Assembly: GCF_000348985.1 (NCBI RefSeq)
Contig: NC_035925.1
Location: 744,001 to 808,000 of the forward strand
DNA length: 64,000 nt
Source: Huiozyma naganishii CBS 8797
Taxonomy: Eukaryota > Ascomycota > Saccharomycetes > Saccharomycetales > Saccharomycetaceae
Direction of reading: 5' to 3'
Part shown: one piece after another, positions 9,475-18,075 of the stretch
Layout: every line of letters begins with the position of its first letter
Numbering within the stretch: the stretch's first letter is position 1
Made by a program: the position numbers and the translations under genes
Notes under the pieces: model-generated
Told to the model about the DNA's origin: nothing
The model's database searches: none
Seen by the model: the letters and a program-made list of their open reading frames with translations, nothing else

Positions 9475-9917
9475 GTATGTTGGCGATGTCTTAGGTTACA
9501 TGTTATACCTTGCTTTAAGTCAATTGAGTACGTGAGTGATGATATGAGCGTACCTTTGATGATGCCGGCTTCATTTGTTGTTAAAATCAATTTAATCATA
9601 ATTCTTCAGTTTTCCAGGACACAAAAAGAGTAAGTATTGTCTCTGCATTGCAAATACAACGCGACTGCAAAGTATTAGCAAGTAGCAACCAGTTCCGATG
9701 AACTGCAATATTTTACCGGAATTATGAACTTTGATACTTTAATTCAACTCCAAAAACGTTACAAATCCTATATTTTTGTTTCACTACAGAGATGGACACT
9801 TGTTACGTTAATGAAGCGATATTTGCCCATAAAATTCAACGTTTCAATGGCATTAAGACAAATTATACACTCCGCTATTTTGGTCTACTAACATTTTCAA
9901 CACTCTTCTTCTCATAG
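9475..9917 (+). other. RPS22B: Intron in the RPS22 5'UTR
   Basis: GTATGT at 9475-9480, TACTAAC at 9886-9892 and a TAG acceptor ending at 9917 define a 443-nt intron, with the ATG 15 bases downstream. S. cerevisiae RPS22B also has a 5'UTR intron, there known to carry a Rnt1 cleavage hairpin. Here an irregular stem-loop is visible (arms 9755-9764 and 9800-9809, one mismatch), but no clear AGNN tetraloop was found. Confidence 0.85.
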
Positions 9918-9932
9918 CCCGCTTTTTAAATA

Positions 9933-10693
9933 ATGACCCGTACTTCCGTTTTGGCCGATGCCTTGAATGCTATCAACACCGCTGAAAAAACCGGTAAGCG
10001 TCAAGTTTTGATTAGACCTTCTTCCAAGGTCATCATCAAGTTTCTACAAGTTATGCAAAAACATGGTATGTTTTTATTTCCAGTTTAAGTTAAACTCACC
10101 TATAGTACAATAACAGCAGATCTCTTTCTTTTTTTTGAAAAAAAAGGAGAAATCCCGGGTTGATAACTGGATGGTTTGTCGGTTTATTCTCTTCTTCAAA
10201 AGATTATGAATTTTTATCAAGTCCCTTACTGTCTTTTAATTATCCGGAATATTTAAATCCATGTGGAATTGCTTCTTACACGCTAATACATTGCAACTGT
10301 ATGCTTTAACGTTTACTATTCCTCAACATTCTTTTTTTTTTCAGATCTGCTGTAATTTTATTTGACGGTGCATTGCATCTACACTTACTGTAGTACTCTT
10401 AAAGTCTTTCAAGTTACTAACATGTCATGCTAGGTTACATTGGTGAATTCGAATACATTGACGACCACAGATCTGGTAAGATTGTTGTCCAACTGACCGG
10501 TAGATTGAACAAGTGTGGTGTCATCTCTCCAAGATTCAACGTTAAGATCGGTGAAATTGAGAAATGGACTGACAACTTGTTGCCTGCCAGACAGTTCGGT
10601 TACATTATCTTGACCACTTCTGCTGGTATCATGGACCATGAGGAAGCTAGAAGAAAGCATGTCTCTGGTAAGATCTTGGGTTTCGTTTACTAG
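9933..10693 (+). CDS. RPS22B: 40S ribosomal protein S22 (uS8), two coding exons
   Basis: Coding exons 9933-10065 and 10434-10693 join to a 130-residue protein, nearly identical to yeast uS8 throughout, from [11 protein letters not shown] to GKILGFVY. It is a small-subunit protein of the central domain of 18S rRNA. The coding intron (10066-10433) has GTATGT, TACTAAC at 10415-10421 and a TAG acceptor. It splits the Gly codon after CAT and leaves the reading frame intact. A further intron lies in the 5'UTR. This two-intron layout and the snoRNA in the second intron identify the orthologue as RPS22B (YLR367W) rather than intronless RPS22A. The gene converges on the zinc-finger gene at 10846. Confidence 0.97.
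10066..10433 (+). other. RPS22B: RPS22 coding intron hosting snR44
   Basis: A 368-nt intron with consensus GTATGT, TACTAAC and TAG. A perfect 11-bp inverted repeat (10113-10123 with 10343-10353) brackets the snoRNA. It would bring the 5' splice site and branch point together and form a processing stem. Confidence 0.93.
10121..10331 (+). ncRNA. SNR44: H/ACA snoRNA snR44 (intronic)
   Basis: A pseudouridylation guide expected in this intron from S. cerevisiae RPS22B. A 5' hairpin with paired base 10134-10139 / 10195-10200 is followed at once by an H box AGATTA (10201-10206). The long 3' part ends with ACA at 10326-10328, three bases before the proposed 3' end. The 5' hairpin contains GATAACT (10162-10168), complementary to 18S rRNA just 3' of U106, a known snR44 target. 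The opposite pocket arm matches only weakly. The 5' end is set by the 211-nt length of the yeast RNA and is approximate. Confidence 0.8.
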
Positions 10694-10845
10694 TTACTTA
10701 TAGTATATAAACAATAAGAATAAAAAATCATTAAAAAATTAATTAAGTAAGTATCACATGGTACTTCTCATTTTTTCAATCGAATATCGAATCGGCGTCC
10801 CGAATAGTATTGCTAGCTGTAAGCGGGTCATTCTAATTTCTCATT

Positions 10846-13800
10846 TTATATCCCGAATAGCTGCGATGGTGACGGTAAATGTAGTGCGTTTTCGGTGGGC
10901 TTTTCATTCAGGTCATTAGCATTGGCCATTTCCGTTATAGTTGTAGGTGCGACAGATGCGCCAGGGATAGAAGGACGGTGGATGCCTCGCTTAGGTGTCG
11001 TACTCATATCGGAACCCAAATTAGCTGGAATCTTTCTATGAATGTCAGTTTCGTTGTGAGAGCCACCCAATCGTGTCCCAATTGAAGAACCGGCAGTCGC
11101 CGTATGTAGGATGGGTACAGACGCTCTGCGCCTCTTGTCTATTTTATTAAGAGCTTCCCGGAATGAGTACGCATCCAATTTCCCGAAAGGGCCATTCCCC
11201 GCAAAAGCATTACCAGTATTGTTATTCAAAGAGGTGGCAGGTGCGTTCGGTATAGAAAATGTCCCTGAGGTTCCAGTGGAAGATGTAGTATTCGCCATAC
11301 CACTATTCAAGCCATTGTTGATTTTCCCACTTTCAGAATCAGCAGCGTCGAAATTAAGAGGTGGGAGCAAGAACGCTTTCCCGTCCTCCGTGACTGATAT
11401 GATGGAACCTTTCCTTCTCGTGGAATAAGGAGATAGAGACATGGGTGAAGTGGCCAGAGTAAGTGATGGTCGCGAGTTACTCGTTGCTGTGCTCGAGCTT
11501 CTTCTCATAGTCCTGTCCAGAGTCGATCCGAAGGGGGATATAGTTGGCCCCGATATAGATACCGTTCTCTCCCACAAATCGTGCTCTTGTTGAGAAAACT
11601 CAACCCTTTTCATGAAATCCAGAGTCTGGCAAGTCATTTGATAGCTCAAGTGTCCGCTCGCCACAATTTTGTTCCGTAAGATGCCATCCTGAATGAAATT
11701 TGTCACCCTTGAAAGTAGGTATCTGTACCCGATGTAACAATCGGACTTTGGATCAAACAAAAACGAGTTCAAATCGCGTTCTATCAGTTTGTCCGTATCC
11801 ACTTTCTTTTCTGAATTTAGGATGTATGTGTTCATGAAGTTGTTTACAGTGTCGATCTCCAATTGGCTATAAATTGCCGAGGTGGTGCCGTCCATCTTGT
11901 ATATGATAATGTACCAGACATAAAACAAGATCTGAATGATTGGGTTCGTTAAAAACCCCTGGATTCTCATTGCCGTGTTGTTCGTGGTGATATTCAACTC
12001 GCTGCTGAAAAGTTTGTATTGGAGGACCATGACATCCACGATTAGCGGTAAGAACCGTTGTAATCTAACATCGATGTCCCATTGTGTCGTTGTGATATTA
12101 TTTTGAGGTGTGAGGAGAAGTAGAATGATCGGCAGGGAGCAAATGCTCAGATTGTTGTTGATCATGTTGCTGTCCAAAAACAGACCGTGATGGGCAGTGT
12201 TATCCAGAAACCAGGTTTTTTTGAACAAGTAGTCTGAGTTGGACAAATTCCTAATGAATTCAAACCAGGTGGACTCAAGGAGCAGCCAGTGGTTGATTGT
12301 ACTAGGGATTATTGTGTAGTCGTTCAGTATCTGCTTAAATTTGGTCGGCGCCATTGAAATGAAAAAATTTCTTTTCCAATTATCCTGGGTTGCGTTTGGA
12401 ATAATGATTAGTGGTGAGTCCCTGAGCATCAGGTCTGCGCTGTTTACGTTGGCAGATGGGGAGTTTCTGTCCGCGTACCACTTGTTGAGCCTGATTATTA
12501 TATTGTGGAGGTCCTCCATAGACTTGAAGTTCCCCAGGGAAAACTTCTTCTGTGCTGTCATCTTGTAGTTGTTGTTGGCCTCTATGAAGAGTAACGATGG
12601 TAGAAGATTGAACGCTTTTGAAGATAAGGGTCCGTTTATTAGCAGGTCCGAATACTTCTGTATGATATCCTTCAAAGATGATGAATCGTTTTCGCTCAAA
12701 TGGAAATATTGTTCCAAGAACATGTTGTAGATGGAGGACGACACTGTATCAAATTCGTCTGTGAGATGCACCAAGTACGTCCAAATATTGAAGTAGCCGT
12801 TGAGATCCTGTAATTGGAAAGTGTTCAATTCTTGGAGCAAGTTACGCTGGTAAATACTGAAGACGCTATTTGCCAACGAAGTGTACGATAAATCCAGGAT
12901 GACATACAGCAGCAGTGTCATTGAGAGGAAGTTGTATTGTGGTGCGTTATTCCCAGCTGAAGGAACAGGGTGTGTCGTAATACACTCGTTCCAACAGAAG
13001 GACCAAAACTGTTCGTCAAACCTGGAGGTTGTATTTTCAATGAGGTGGTAACCCAAGTACGTTATGGACATCGCCAGAAACGGGAATTCCTGTTCGTTGT
13101 TGACGTCCCAAATTTTGTGGAATAGTATTACATCATCACCGGGTGATCCAGTGAGGTCCTTTAGGAACAGTGTATGGAAAGTGTCTGCAAACAGTTTTGT
13201 ATCGTTGATTAGGAACTTCCAGCCGAAATTGAAAAACTTGATCAGGTCTTTACTTCTATGTTTCATCACCTGTGGGAACTGATTGATTATTGATTTCGTC
13301 AAGTTTTCATTTATCACAACATCATTGACGTTACATATAGGTAGTTTGAAACTTTTCCTCCTCTCTACAGTCCCCAGACTTTGTTCCGAATCCGTTGTAG
13401 TGAAATTTGACGGTTCTAGTGATTCCCTGACCGAGGAGGACGCCGAGGTGGGCACCGATGCTGATGGTTGCGGTACCGTATCTGCTGCTGTACCTGCATC
13501 CTTTGGAGTAGTGTTAACGTTAATTATCTTCTTGGCCAGTTTATCCAGGACGTCTTCATCATCATCTGATTTCATCAGTGGAATGCCCCCCTGAGTGTTC
13601 CCGTCATAATTGGTAGAACTACTGAGCAGCAAGTTCGGCCAGTTGATCTGGTCTATTGGCTGGTGCAAAATTTCAGTCTTATTCGACAGGATCAGCAGCC
13701 TGTGAACGGTCTTGATGTGTCGCTGCACGAGATCTCTCCTCACAAAACAGTGTTGGCAAATCTTACATTGGAACGGCTTGTACCCTGTGTGCGATCTCTC

Positions 13801-13878
13801 ATGCCTTGTTCTATGTTCTGACCGAGAGAACGCCTTAGCGCAGTACGAGCATATATATTTCCTCTGAGAAGCCACCAT
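10846..13878 (-). CDS. C2H2 zinc-finger transcription factor, Adr1-like (YGR067C orthologue)
   Basis: A 1010-residue putative regulator. Two N-terminal C2H2 fingers are clear (C10, C13, H26, H30 and C38, C41, H54, H59), with finger sequences of the Adr1 type (FSRSEHRTRHERSH, FVRRDL). A Ser/Thr-rich linker follows, then a long central domain (about 175-760) resembling the fungal-specific region of Adr1-like factors, then a low-complexity Ser/Asn-rich tail. It is longer than S. cerevisiae YGR067C (about 800). Synteny (VHT1 before, ART5 after) supports orthology with YGR067C, which is uncharacterised. DNA binding is strongly predicted; targets are unknown. Its upstream region is the GC-rich, G-run island at 14.3-14.9 kb. 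Confidence 0.88.
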   Translation of the reverse strand: MVASQRKYICSYCAKAFSRSEHRTRHERSHTGYKPFQCKICQHCFVRRDLVQRHIKTVHRLLILSNKTEILHQPIDQINWPNLLLSSSTNYDGNTQGGIPLMKSDDDEDVLDKLAKKIINVNTTPKDAGTAADTVPQPSASVPTSASSSVRESLEPSNFTTTDSEQSLGTVERRKSFKLPICNVNDVVINENLTKSIINQFPQVMKHRSKDLIKFFNFGWKFLINDTKLFADTFHTLFLKDLTGSPGDDVILFHKIWDVNNEQEFPFLAMSITYLGYHLIENTTSRFDEQFWSFCWNECITTHPVPSAGNNAPQYNFLSMTLLLYVILDLSYTSLANSVFSIYQRNLLQELNTFQLQDLNGYFNIWTYLVHLTDEFDTVSSSIYNMFLEQYFHLSENDSSSLKDIIQKYSDLLINGPLSSKAFNLLPSLLFIEANNNYKMTAQKKFSLGNFKSMEDLHNIIIRLNKWYADRNSPSANVNSADLMLRDSPLIIIPNATQDNWKRNFFISMAPTKFKQILNDYTIIPSTINHWLLLESTWFEFIRNLSNSDYLFKKTWFLDNTAHHGLFLDSNMINNNLSICSLPIILLLLTPQNNITTTQWDIDVRLQRFLPLIVDVMVLQYKLFSSELNITTNNTAMRIQGFLTNPIIQILFYVWYIIIYKMDGTTSAIYSQLEIDTVNNFMNTYILNSEKKVDTDKLIERDLNSFLFDPKSDCYIGYRYLLSRVTNFIQDGILRNKIVASGHLSYQMTCQTLDFMKRVEFSQQEHDLWERTVSISGPTISPFGSTLDRTMRRSSSTATSNSRPSLTLATSPMSLSPYSTRRKGSIISVTEDGKAFLLPPLNFDAADSESGKINNGLNSGMANTTSSTGTSGTFSIPNAPATSLNNNTGNAFAGNGPFGKLDAYSFREALNKIDKRRRASVPILHTATAGSSIGTRLGGSHNETDIHRKIPANLGSDMSTTPKRGIHRPSIPGASVAPTTITEMANANDLNEKPTENALHLPSPSQLFGI

Positions 13879-14969
13879 GTCCTATGAAGTCGTGTGTTTC
13901 AATTGGACACACAAGCAGGGATCGTTGAAGAGAAACGTCCTCTGAAAAGACAAGCTGTTTTCGTATAAATCTCGACGCAAACTATCTTTTAAAACGGTTT
14001 CTAAAAAATCTATAAAGGCTACACCAAATGTATTATACCAAGAAAAGTTGTCTTCCTTTTTATTATTTTAATTTTCTTTTTCTCTCCCTGCCTCAATTTC
14101 CTTTCTTTCGATTTGTCCCTTTATTTTCAAGAATCGAATGATTTGAACAGTCGGGGGTAGGCACTGAAGGCTCCTCAATTGAAATAGGGAAACCCGAGAC
14201 CCGAGACACATGCTGTTGTCAAATTTCATTCACCCAGCAAGGCCGTTGCCCGCATCAAGAGAATGTCAGTATCATTACTTTTTGCTTTTGTCAACTGCTA
14301 TGGTGCCATATGCATAGTACAGGGAGCGGTGGGGGGGGGGACCAGGCTCGACAACTACAAACACCTACAGGCGGGTAGTATGGGTTGGTACAGTCTGCGC
14401 TGTCACAGATTCAGAGCAAGACGAGAGCTTTGTGTCTGTCCCCTCCCGTTCCCGCAGAAAATGCCGCAGCGATCTCTCGCCGAATCAGATGCACGACCGC
14501 GGGGATATATAGTAAGTGGGGAAAGGGTGGGGGTGGGGGGTGGGGGTGTTGAAGGCGGGGAGTGCGCTGTGCGTGCCCCTCGCCCCTTTAGCCGGCCGCG
14601 GTTTCGTGCGGCGGTTTCTGCGGGGCCCGGTTTAGACTTCCCGCTCCGCGCGCATCCTCGCCCCCCTTGCTCCGCGCCCCACGGGCTTCCCCTTTCGCCA
14701 GAGAAATGGGCGCAGAAAGCGCAAACAATTCCCCGGGGAAAACTATAGATTCCAGAGAAGGCGCCGTGGCCACAGAGAAAGACAAAGGGGCGCGGGAGGG
14801 TTCTCTGCTTCCTCGGAGAACGTTCATCCGGCGGAAAACAATGAAAAAAAGTCAGAACCCCGCCCTCCACACAATTCCCGCGGAACAACAGAAGCCCCGC
14901 ATCGTTGGGTGAGGAGGGGGGGGGGCGGTTCTAGAACATTGCTGTCATGTGTGTGTGTACAGGTAAGCC
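13879..14969. other. Intergenic: GC-rich promoter island with G-runs
   Basis: The upstream region of the zinc-finger gene and 3' flank of ART5. From about 14320 to 14930 it is strikingly GC-rich, with G10 tracts at 14331-14340 and 14916-14925 and a dense G-run cluster at 14518-14546. Long frames are open on both strands here, but they look compositional (Pro/Arg/Gly-rich, no homology), so I call no gene. A CSRE-like 10/11 match lies at 14820-14830. Confidence 0.6.
14518..14546 (+). other. Potential G-quadruplex tract
   Basis: Five G-runs of 3-6 bases separated by AAA or single T residues satisfy the G3+N1-7 quadruplex rule on the plus strand, about 640 bp upstream of the zinc-finger gene. 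Confidence 0.65.
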
Positions 14970-16610
14970 TCATTCTGCTTGTGCGTCTGTCGTCGCCTGC
15001 TCGTAACTTGGCACGCTACTCGCATGGTGCTGTAATGTGTCTAACCCAGTGGTCACTGGGTTCGGCTCGCCAGCCGTTGGCGGCGGGCTCATCGTGCCCG
15101 CTGGGACCGCCACAATGGGTACGTCTCTGTTGTGTTCCTCGTATGTCGGTGGGGGGATCCCGTCGTCGTAGTACTGGTGTAACATACCTGCCGCGGTGGT
15201 GTTGCTGCTGTCTTGTGGTACGGGCGGGCCAAAGAGGTCCACCAGTTCTCCGGATCGGAAATGGATGTTCCCGTTGAGTTGGTCGTACAGCACGAGGCGG
15301 CCCCTCATCGGTACCAGTGGTGAAATGTACATGATTATCGGGATCGTCGCTTTGATCTCGAGGTTACGCCACTCTGTGCCGTCTTGTCTTTGCAATTGAA
15401 GGTGAACTTGTAACTTGTGTCTCACTTGTATATGTTGTATGTCACAGTCTTGGGTCACTTTCCTCAGATGGTCAGGCAAAGCGACTCGAGAGTCCAGGAT
15501 AAACTCTGTCAGTAGTCGGTTCTCGGGTGACGAGACCAAGTCGCCGAATTGAACCATTTTCTTCTTGAACACAACGGACTCGTTGTCGTACACTTGTTCG
15601 TTCGCATCGCGGATTAGGTAGTACTGGAACAGTACGATGCTGATCTTGACAATCTTGAAGTGCTTGCTGAAGGGGAAGATCTTTATACTCAACGGGATCT
15701 GAGAACCTATGGGGATCGCTTTGCTCGGTACGCAGATTTCGTACTGTAATTTTCCAGGTAACGTTTTACCGACTTTGACCTCCTCGTCGATACTCATGTC
15801 GTTCGAGGATAGAGTCCGTAAAATACGGAGATACTTGTACTTGCGGAACCGTGGGTCGTTCGTGTCTATCGTCGTCGAGTTCCCATTGTTGTGTGCGTCA
15901 AGACGTGCCTGCAACGTATAGAGTACACTCCCACTTTGTAAACCTTCCACAGTCTCCGGTATATCGTTGGGGAGCATCGCACTGAAGGGCAGAGAATATT
16001 TGCCCGCTTGTAAATTGAAGTAGTGGTGCGATGAGGATCCGGGCTTGATGTATTCTGGCAGTGGCGTCTCATTGCAAGTCGGTGCAATGGGGATAATCTT
16101 GGATGAGGACAGAGTCCTCTTCAATTTGAATCGATTCCCAAGGGAAATCATTGATGGAGTACTACTCCCATTAACACCAACTCCAAAACTACTGCCATTA
16201 CTACCACTACTACCACTGCTGCCGGTGCTAGTGGTACCGCTGCCACCACCACTTCCATGCGGGTTGGTCCTAGACGACTCGTGCACCTCAATTTCCCCAT
16301 TTTGGCTCAGTAAGAGGTTGGACCAGTTACATTGGAAAATCACTCGTCTCTCCTTCACGACGGCGACGTTGGAACTGCTCTTCTGGATGAACTCCAGTTT
16401 GTAAACGCCAATCAACGACAAGTCCACTTTCTTCACTATCAAATCCTTGGCCAATTCAAAATCCACGGTCCCACTCAACGGTATCACTCCATCGTGGAAC
16501 TCGAGCACATTGTTCCCCTGCACCAGTATCAGGTCTTTATAGGGTGAATTCACTCGTATATCGAATCCACTGACAATATCATTACTCTGAGACTTCCCCA
16601 TGGAAAACAT
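14970..16610 (-). CDS. ART5: Arrestin-related Rsp5 adaptor Art5
   Basis: An alpha-arrestin that recruits the ubiquitin ligase Rsp5 to plasma-membrane transporters; S. cerevisiae Art5 acts on the inositol transporter Itr1. The 546-residue protein has an arrestin fold from about 15 to 440. A Gly/Ser-rich insert lies near 115-150. The C-terminal tail holds a PPxY ligand for Rsp5 WW domains (PPTY at 487-490) and a weaker PSY near 534-536. The start at 16610 is the first ATG of the frame; an ATG at codon 4 (MGKSQS) is an alternative. Next to the YGR067C-like gene, as in S. cerevisiae (YGR068C). Confidence 0.9.
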   Translation of the reverse strand: MFSMGKSQSNDIVSGFDIRVNSPYKDLILVQGNNVLEFHDGVIPLSGTVDFELAKDLIVKKVDLSLIGVYKLEFIQKSSSNVAVVKERRVIFQCNWSNLLLSQNGEIEVHESSRTNPHGSGGGSGTTSTGSSGSSGSNGSSFGVGVNGSSTPSMISLGNRFKLKRTLSSSKIIPIAPTCNETPLPEYIKPGSSSHHYFNLQAGKYSLPFSAMLPNDIPETVEGLQSGSVLYTLQARLDAHNNGNSTTIDTNDPRFRKYKYLRILRTLSSNDMSIDEEVKVGKTLPGKLQYEICVPSKAIPIGSQIPLSIKIFPFSKHFKIVKISIVLFQYYLIRDANEQVYDNESVVFKKKMVQFGDLVSSPENRLLTEFILDSRVALPDHLRKVTQDCDIQHIQVRHKLQVHLQLQRQDGTEWRNLEIKATIPIIMYISPLVPMRGRLVLYDQLNGNIHFRSGELVDLFGPPVPQDSSNTTAAGMLHQYYDDGIPPPTYEEHNRDVPIVAVPAGTMSPPPTAGEPNPVTTGLDTLQHHASSVPSYEQATTDAQAE

Positions 16611-16775
16611 GGTTGCAGTACACTTTGTTGAAGAAGAGAGTACAGATGCCTAAAGCTTACTGATCTTCTCATCCAACCTCTCGATGATTGAAGATCAATT
16701 TTTTTCTTTTCCCATTGTAATCTTTCTCGGGTTTCGTATATCGGTAAATACATACTATAAAAGAGGCCCTCACCT

Positions 16776-17441
16776 TCATAGGGACTTGTTCATGAACCTC
16801 CGTTTCGTGAACGCAAGCCAGAACTTGTTTGGCTGGCAGTCGTTGCCCTCGGAGGCGTACACCCTCTTGAGCAACCTCATCGCCAGCTCCTGTCTAAACT
16901 GTTGGATGTACGACTTGAGCAAGTCCATCTGGTTGTGGTCCTGCGTAGGAATCGTATATATGGAGTTCAGCGGGAACCCAGCTGTCCCTGGCAGAGAGAA
17001 TTCTTCGAGGGACAGGTTGGTTAGCGCCTTCAGCGCCTCGTTGTAGGTCATCGTCTTGTTTAAATGCGCGAGACAGCTGTTGATGAACAGGATCCCGTAT
17101 ATAAGCACCCTGTCCGCTGGGCTTTTGATCTCAAAATTCTTGAAGAACGAGTTCGCACGGAATAGGTCCAGACACTCGTCTACTATGTCGTAGTCCGAAT
17201 TCGCAGGGTACGCGGGGCCCTTGTACCGCGTGTTCAATGGCATGACAACGAAATTGCCCACCATGCGGTCATTCTGTGGATCTATAGGAAATGTAGAATG
17301 GTAAGCCTGCACAAAATTTAATGGCTGTTAGTATCGAAGGTTTTTCATAATCCGGGAACGTTGCGTGGGAGGGCGCAGCCTTGCGGACCCTACAGGACGA
17401 CCAAAAAGGGAAAGATAAAGGGGGATAATACATACTGGCAT
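16776..17441 (-). CDS. ARC18: Arp2/3 complex subunit ARPC3 (Arc18), spliced
   Basis: The p21 subunit of the Arp2/3 actin-nucleating complex, acting in cortical actin patches. Coding exons are 17436-17441 (ATG CCA) and 16776-17306 on the minus strand, giving 178 residues, the same length as yeast Arc18. The main frame opens at a GTG where Met is expected. Splicing GTATGT (17435-17430), TACTAAC (17333-17327) and CAG (17309-17307) restores MPAYHSTFPID, aligned with MEAYHSLFP of S. cerevisiae. The chain ends FMNKSL as in yeast. The six-base first coding exon would be missed by simple ORF calling. Confidence 0.94.
17307..17435 (-). other. ARC18: ARC18 intron
   Basis: A 129-nt intron with perfect GTATGT and TACTAAC elements and a CAG acceptor 18 nt after the branch motif. 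It directly follows the second codon. Confidence 0.92.
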
Positions 17442-18075
17442 GTCCAATTCAGTTATCAGTTCAAGATTGAACACAGTATATCACTATCACGAAGACTCGA
17501 CACCGCAGCAGAGGGCAAGAAGTCTTACCAACCGTCCTCGAATCCCTTTCTTTCTACCAATTTCAAGAAGAATTGAAAACTTGCCAAAACTGGCATCACG
17601 TGATACGAAGCGCAGAATCCGAGAAATTAGAAAAAAGTGAAATAAAAATAAAACTGCGCGATTCCTTATGTGGTTTTGCGGCTTTGTAGTATCTTGGATG
17701 TTGAGAGGGGTCAGGGCTGTGAGATAGAGCAGTAGTGGGGGTGTATTGGTTGCTGATCCTAGTTGCACCGAAACGGGGGAGATAAGACGACTCGTTGTGG
17801 TATTTTTTTCCAATTCGGTTCCCATCTCACTCTCTTTTTTTTACTATTATAATTTTTATTATTTTTTTTGGTTGGACTATAGATAGCATTTGGGGACGTA
17901 ATCCCAAGAACACTGGCACGCAACGGGTTCTTTCTTTTCTTTTTGAGGGAAGTATTTTGCATAGCATTGGAGGGGGTAACAAGAATTGGGGTTGAAGCCT
18001 TCTATTTATTCCTTTTTTTCCGTTTCCGTTGATCAAAAAACAGGGTCGAGAGAGAGTTTATTACAATTCTAGAAA
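17442..18075. other. Intergenic: ARC18-ROM2 divergent promoter
   Basis: A 634-bp divergent promoter. It contains the 10-bp palindrome ATCACGTGAT at 17595-17604 (a Cbf1/Tye7-type E-box) and long T-tracts at 17829-17875. No gene or RNA is apparent. Confidence 0.6.

Noticed and set aside
9534..9540. GTGATGA in the RPS22 5'UTR intron as box C of a snoRNA
   Set aside because: No box D (CTGA) at a suitable distance and no terminal stem.
14263..14888. Overlapping 161-codon open frames on opposite strands
   Set aside because: They lie in the GC-rich promoter island; the products are Pro/Arg/Gly-rich without homology, and stop codons are scarce there because of composition.
17595..17604. ATCACGTGAT as a centromere CDEI element
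   Set aside because: No A/T-rich 80-bp CDEII followed by a TCCGAA-type CDEIII on either side. Treated as a Cbf1/Tye7-type E-box.
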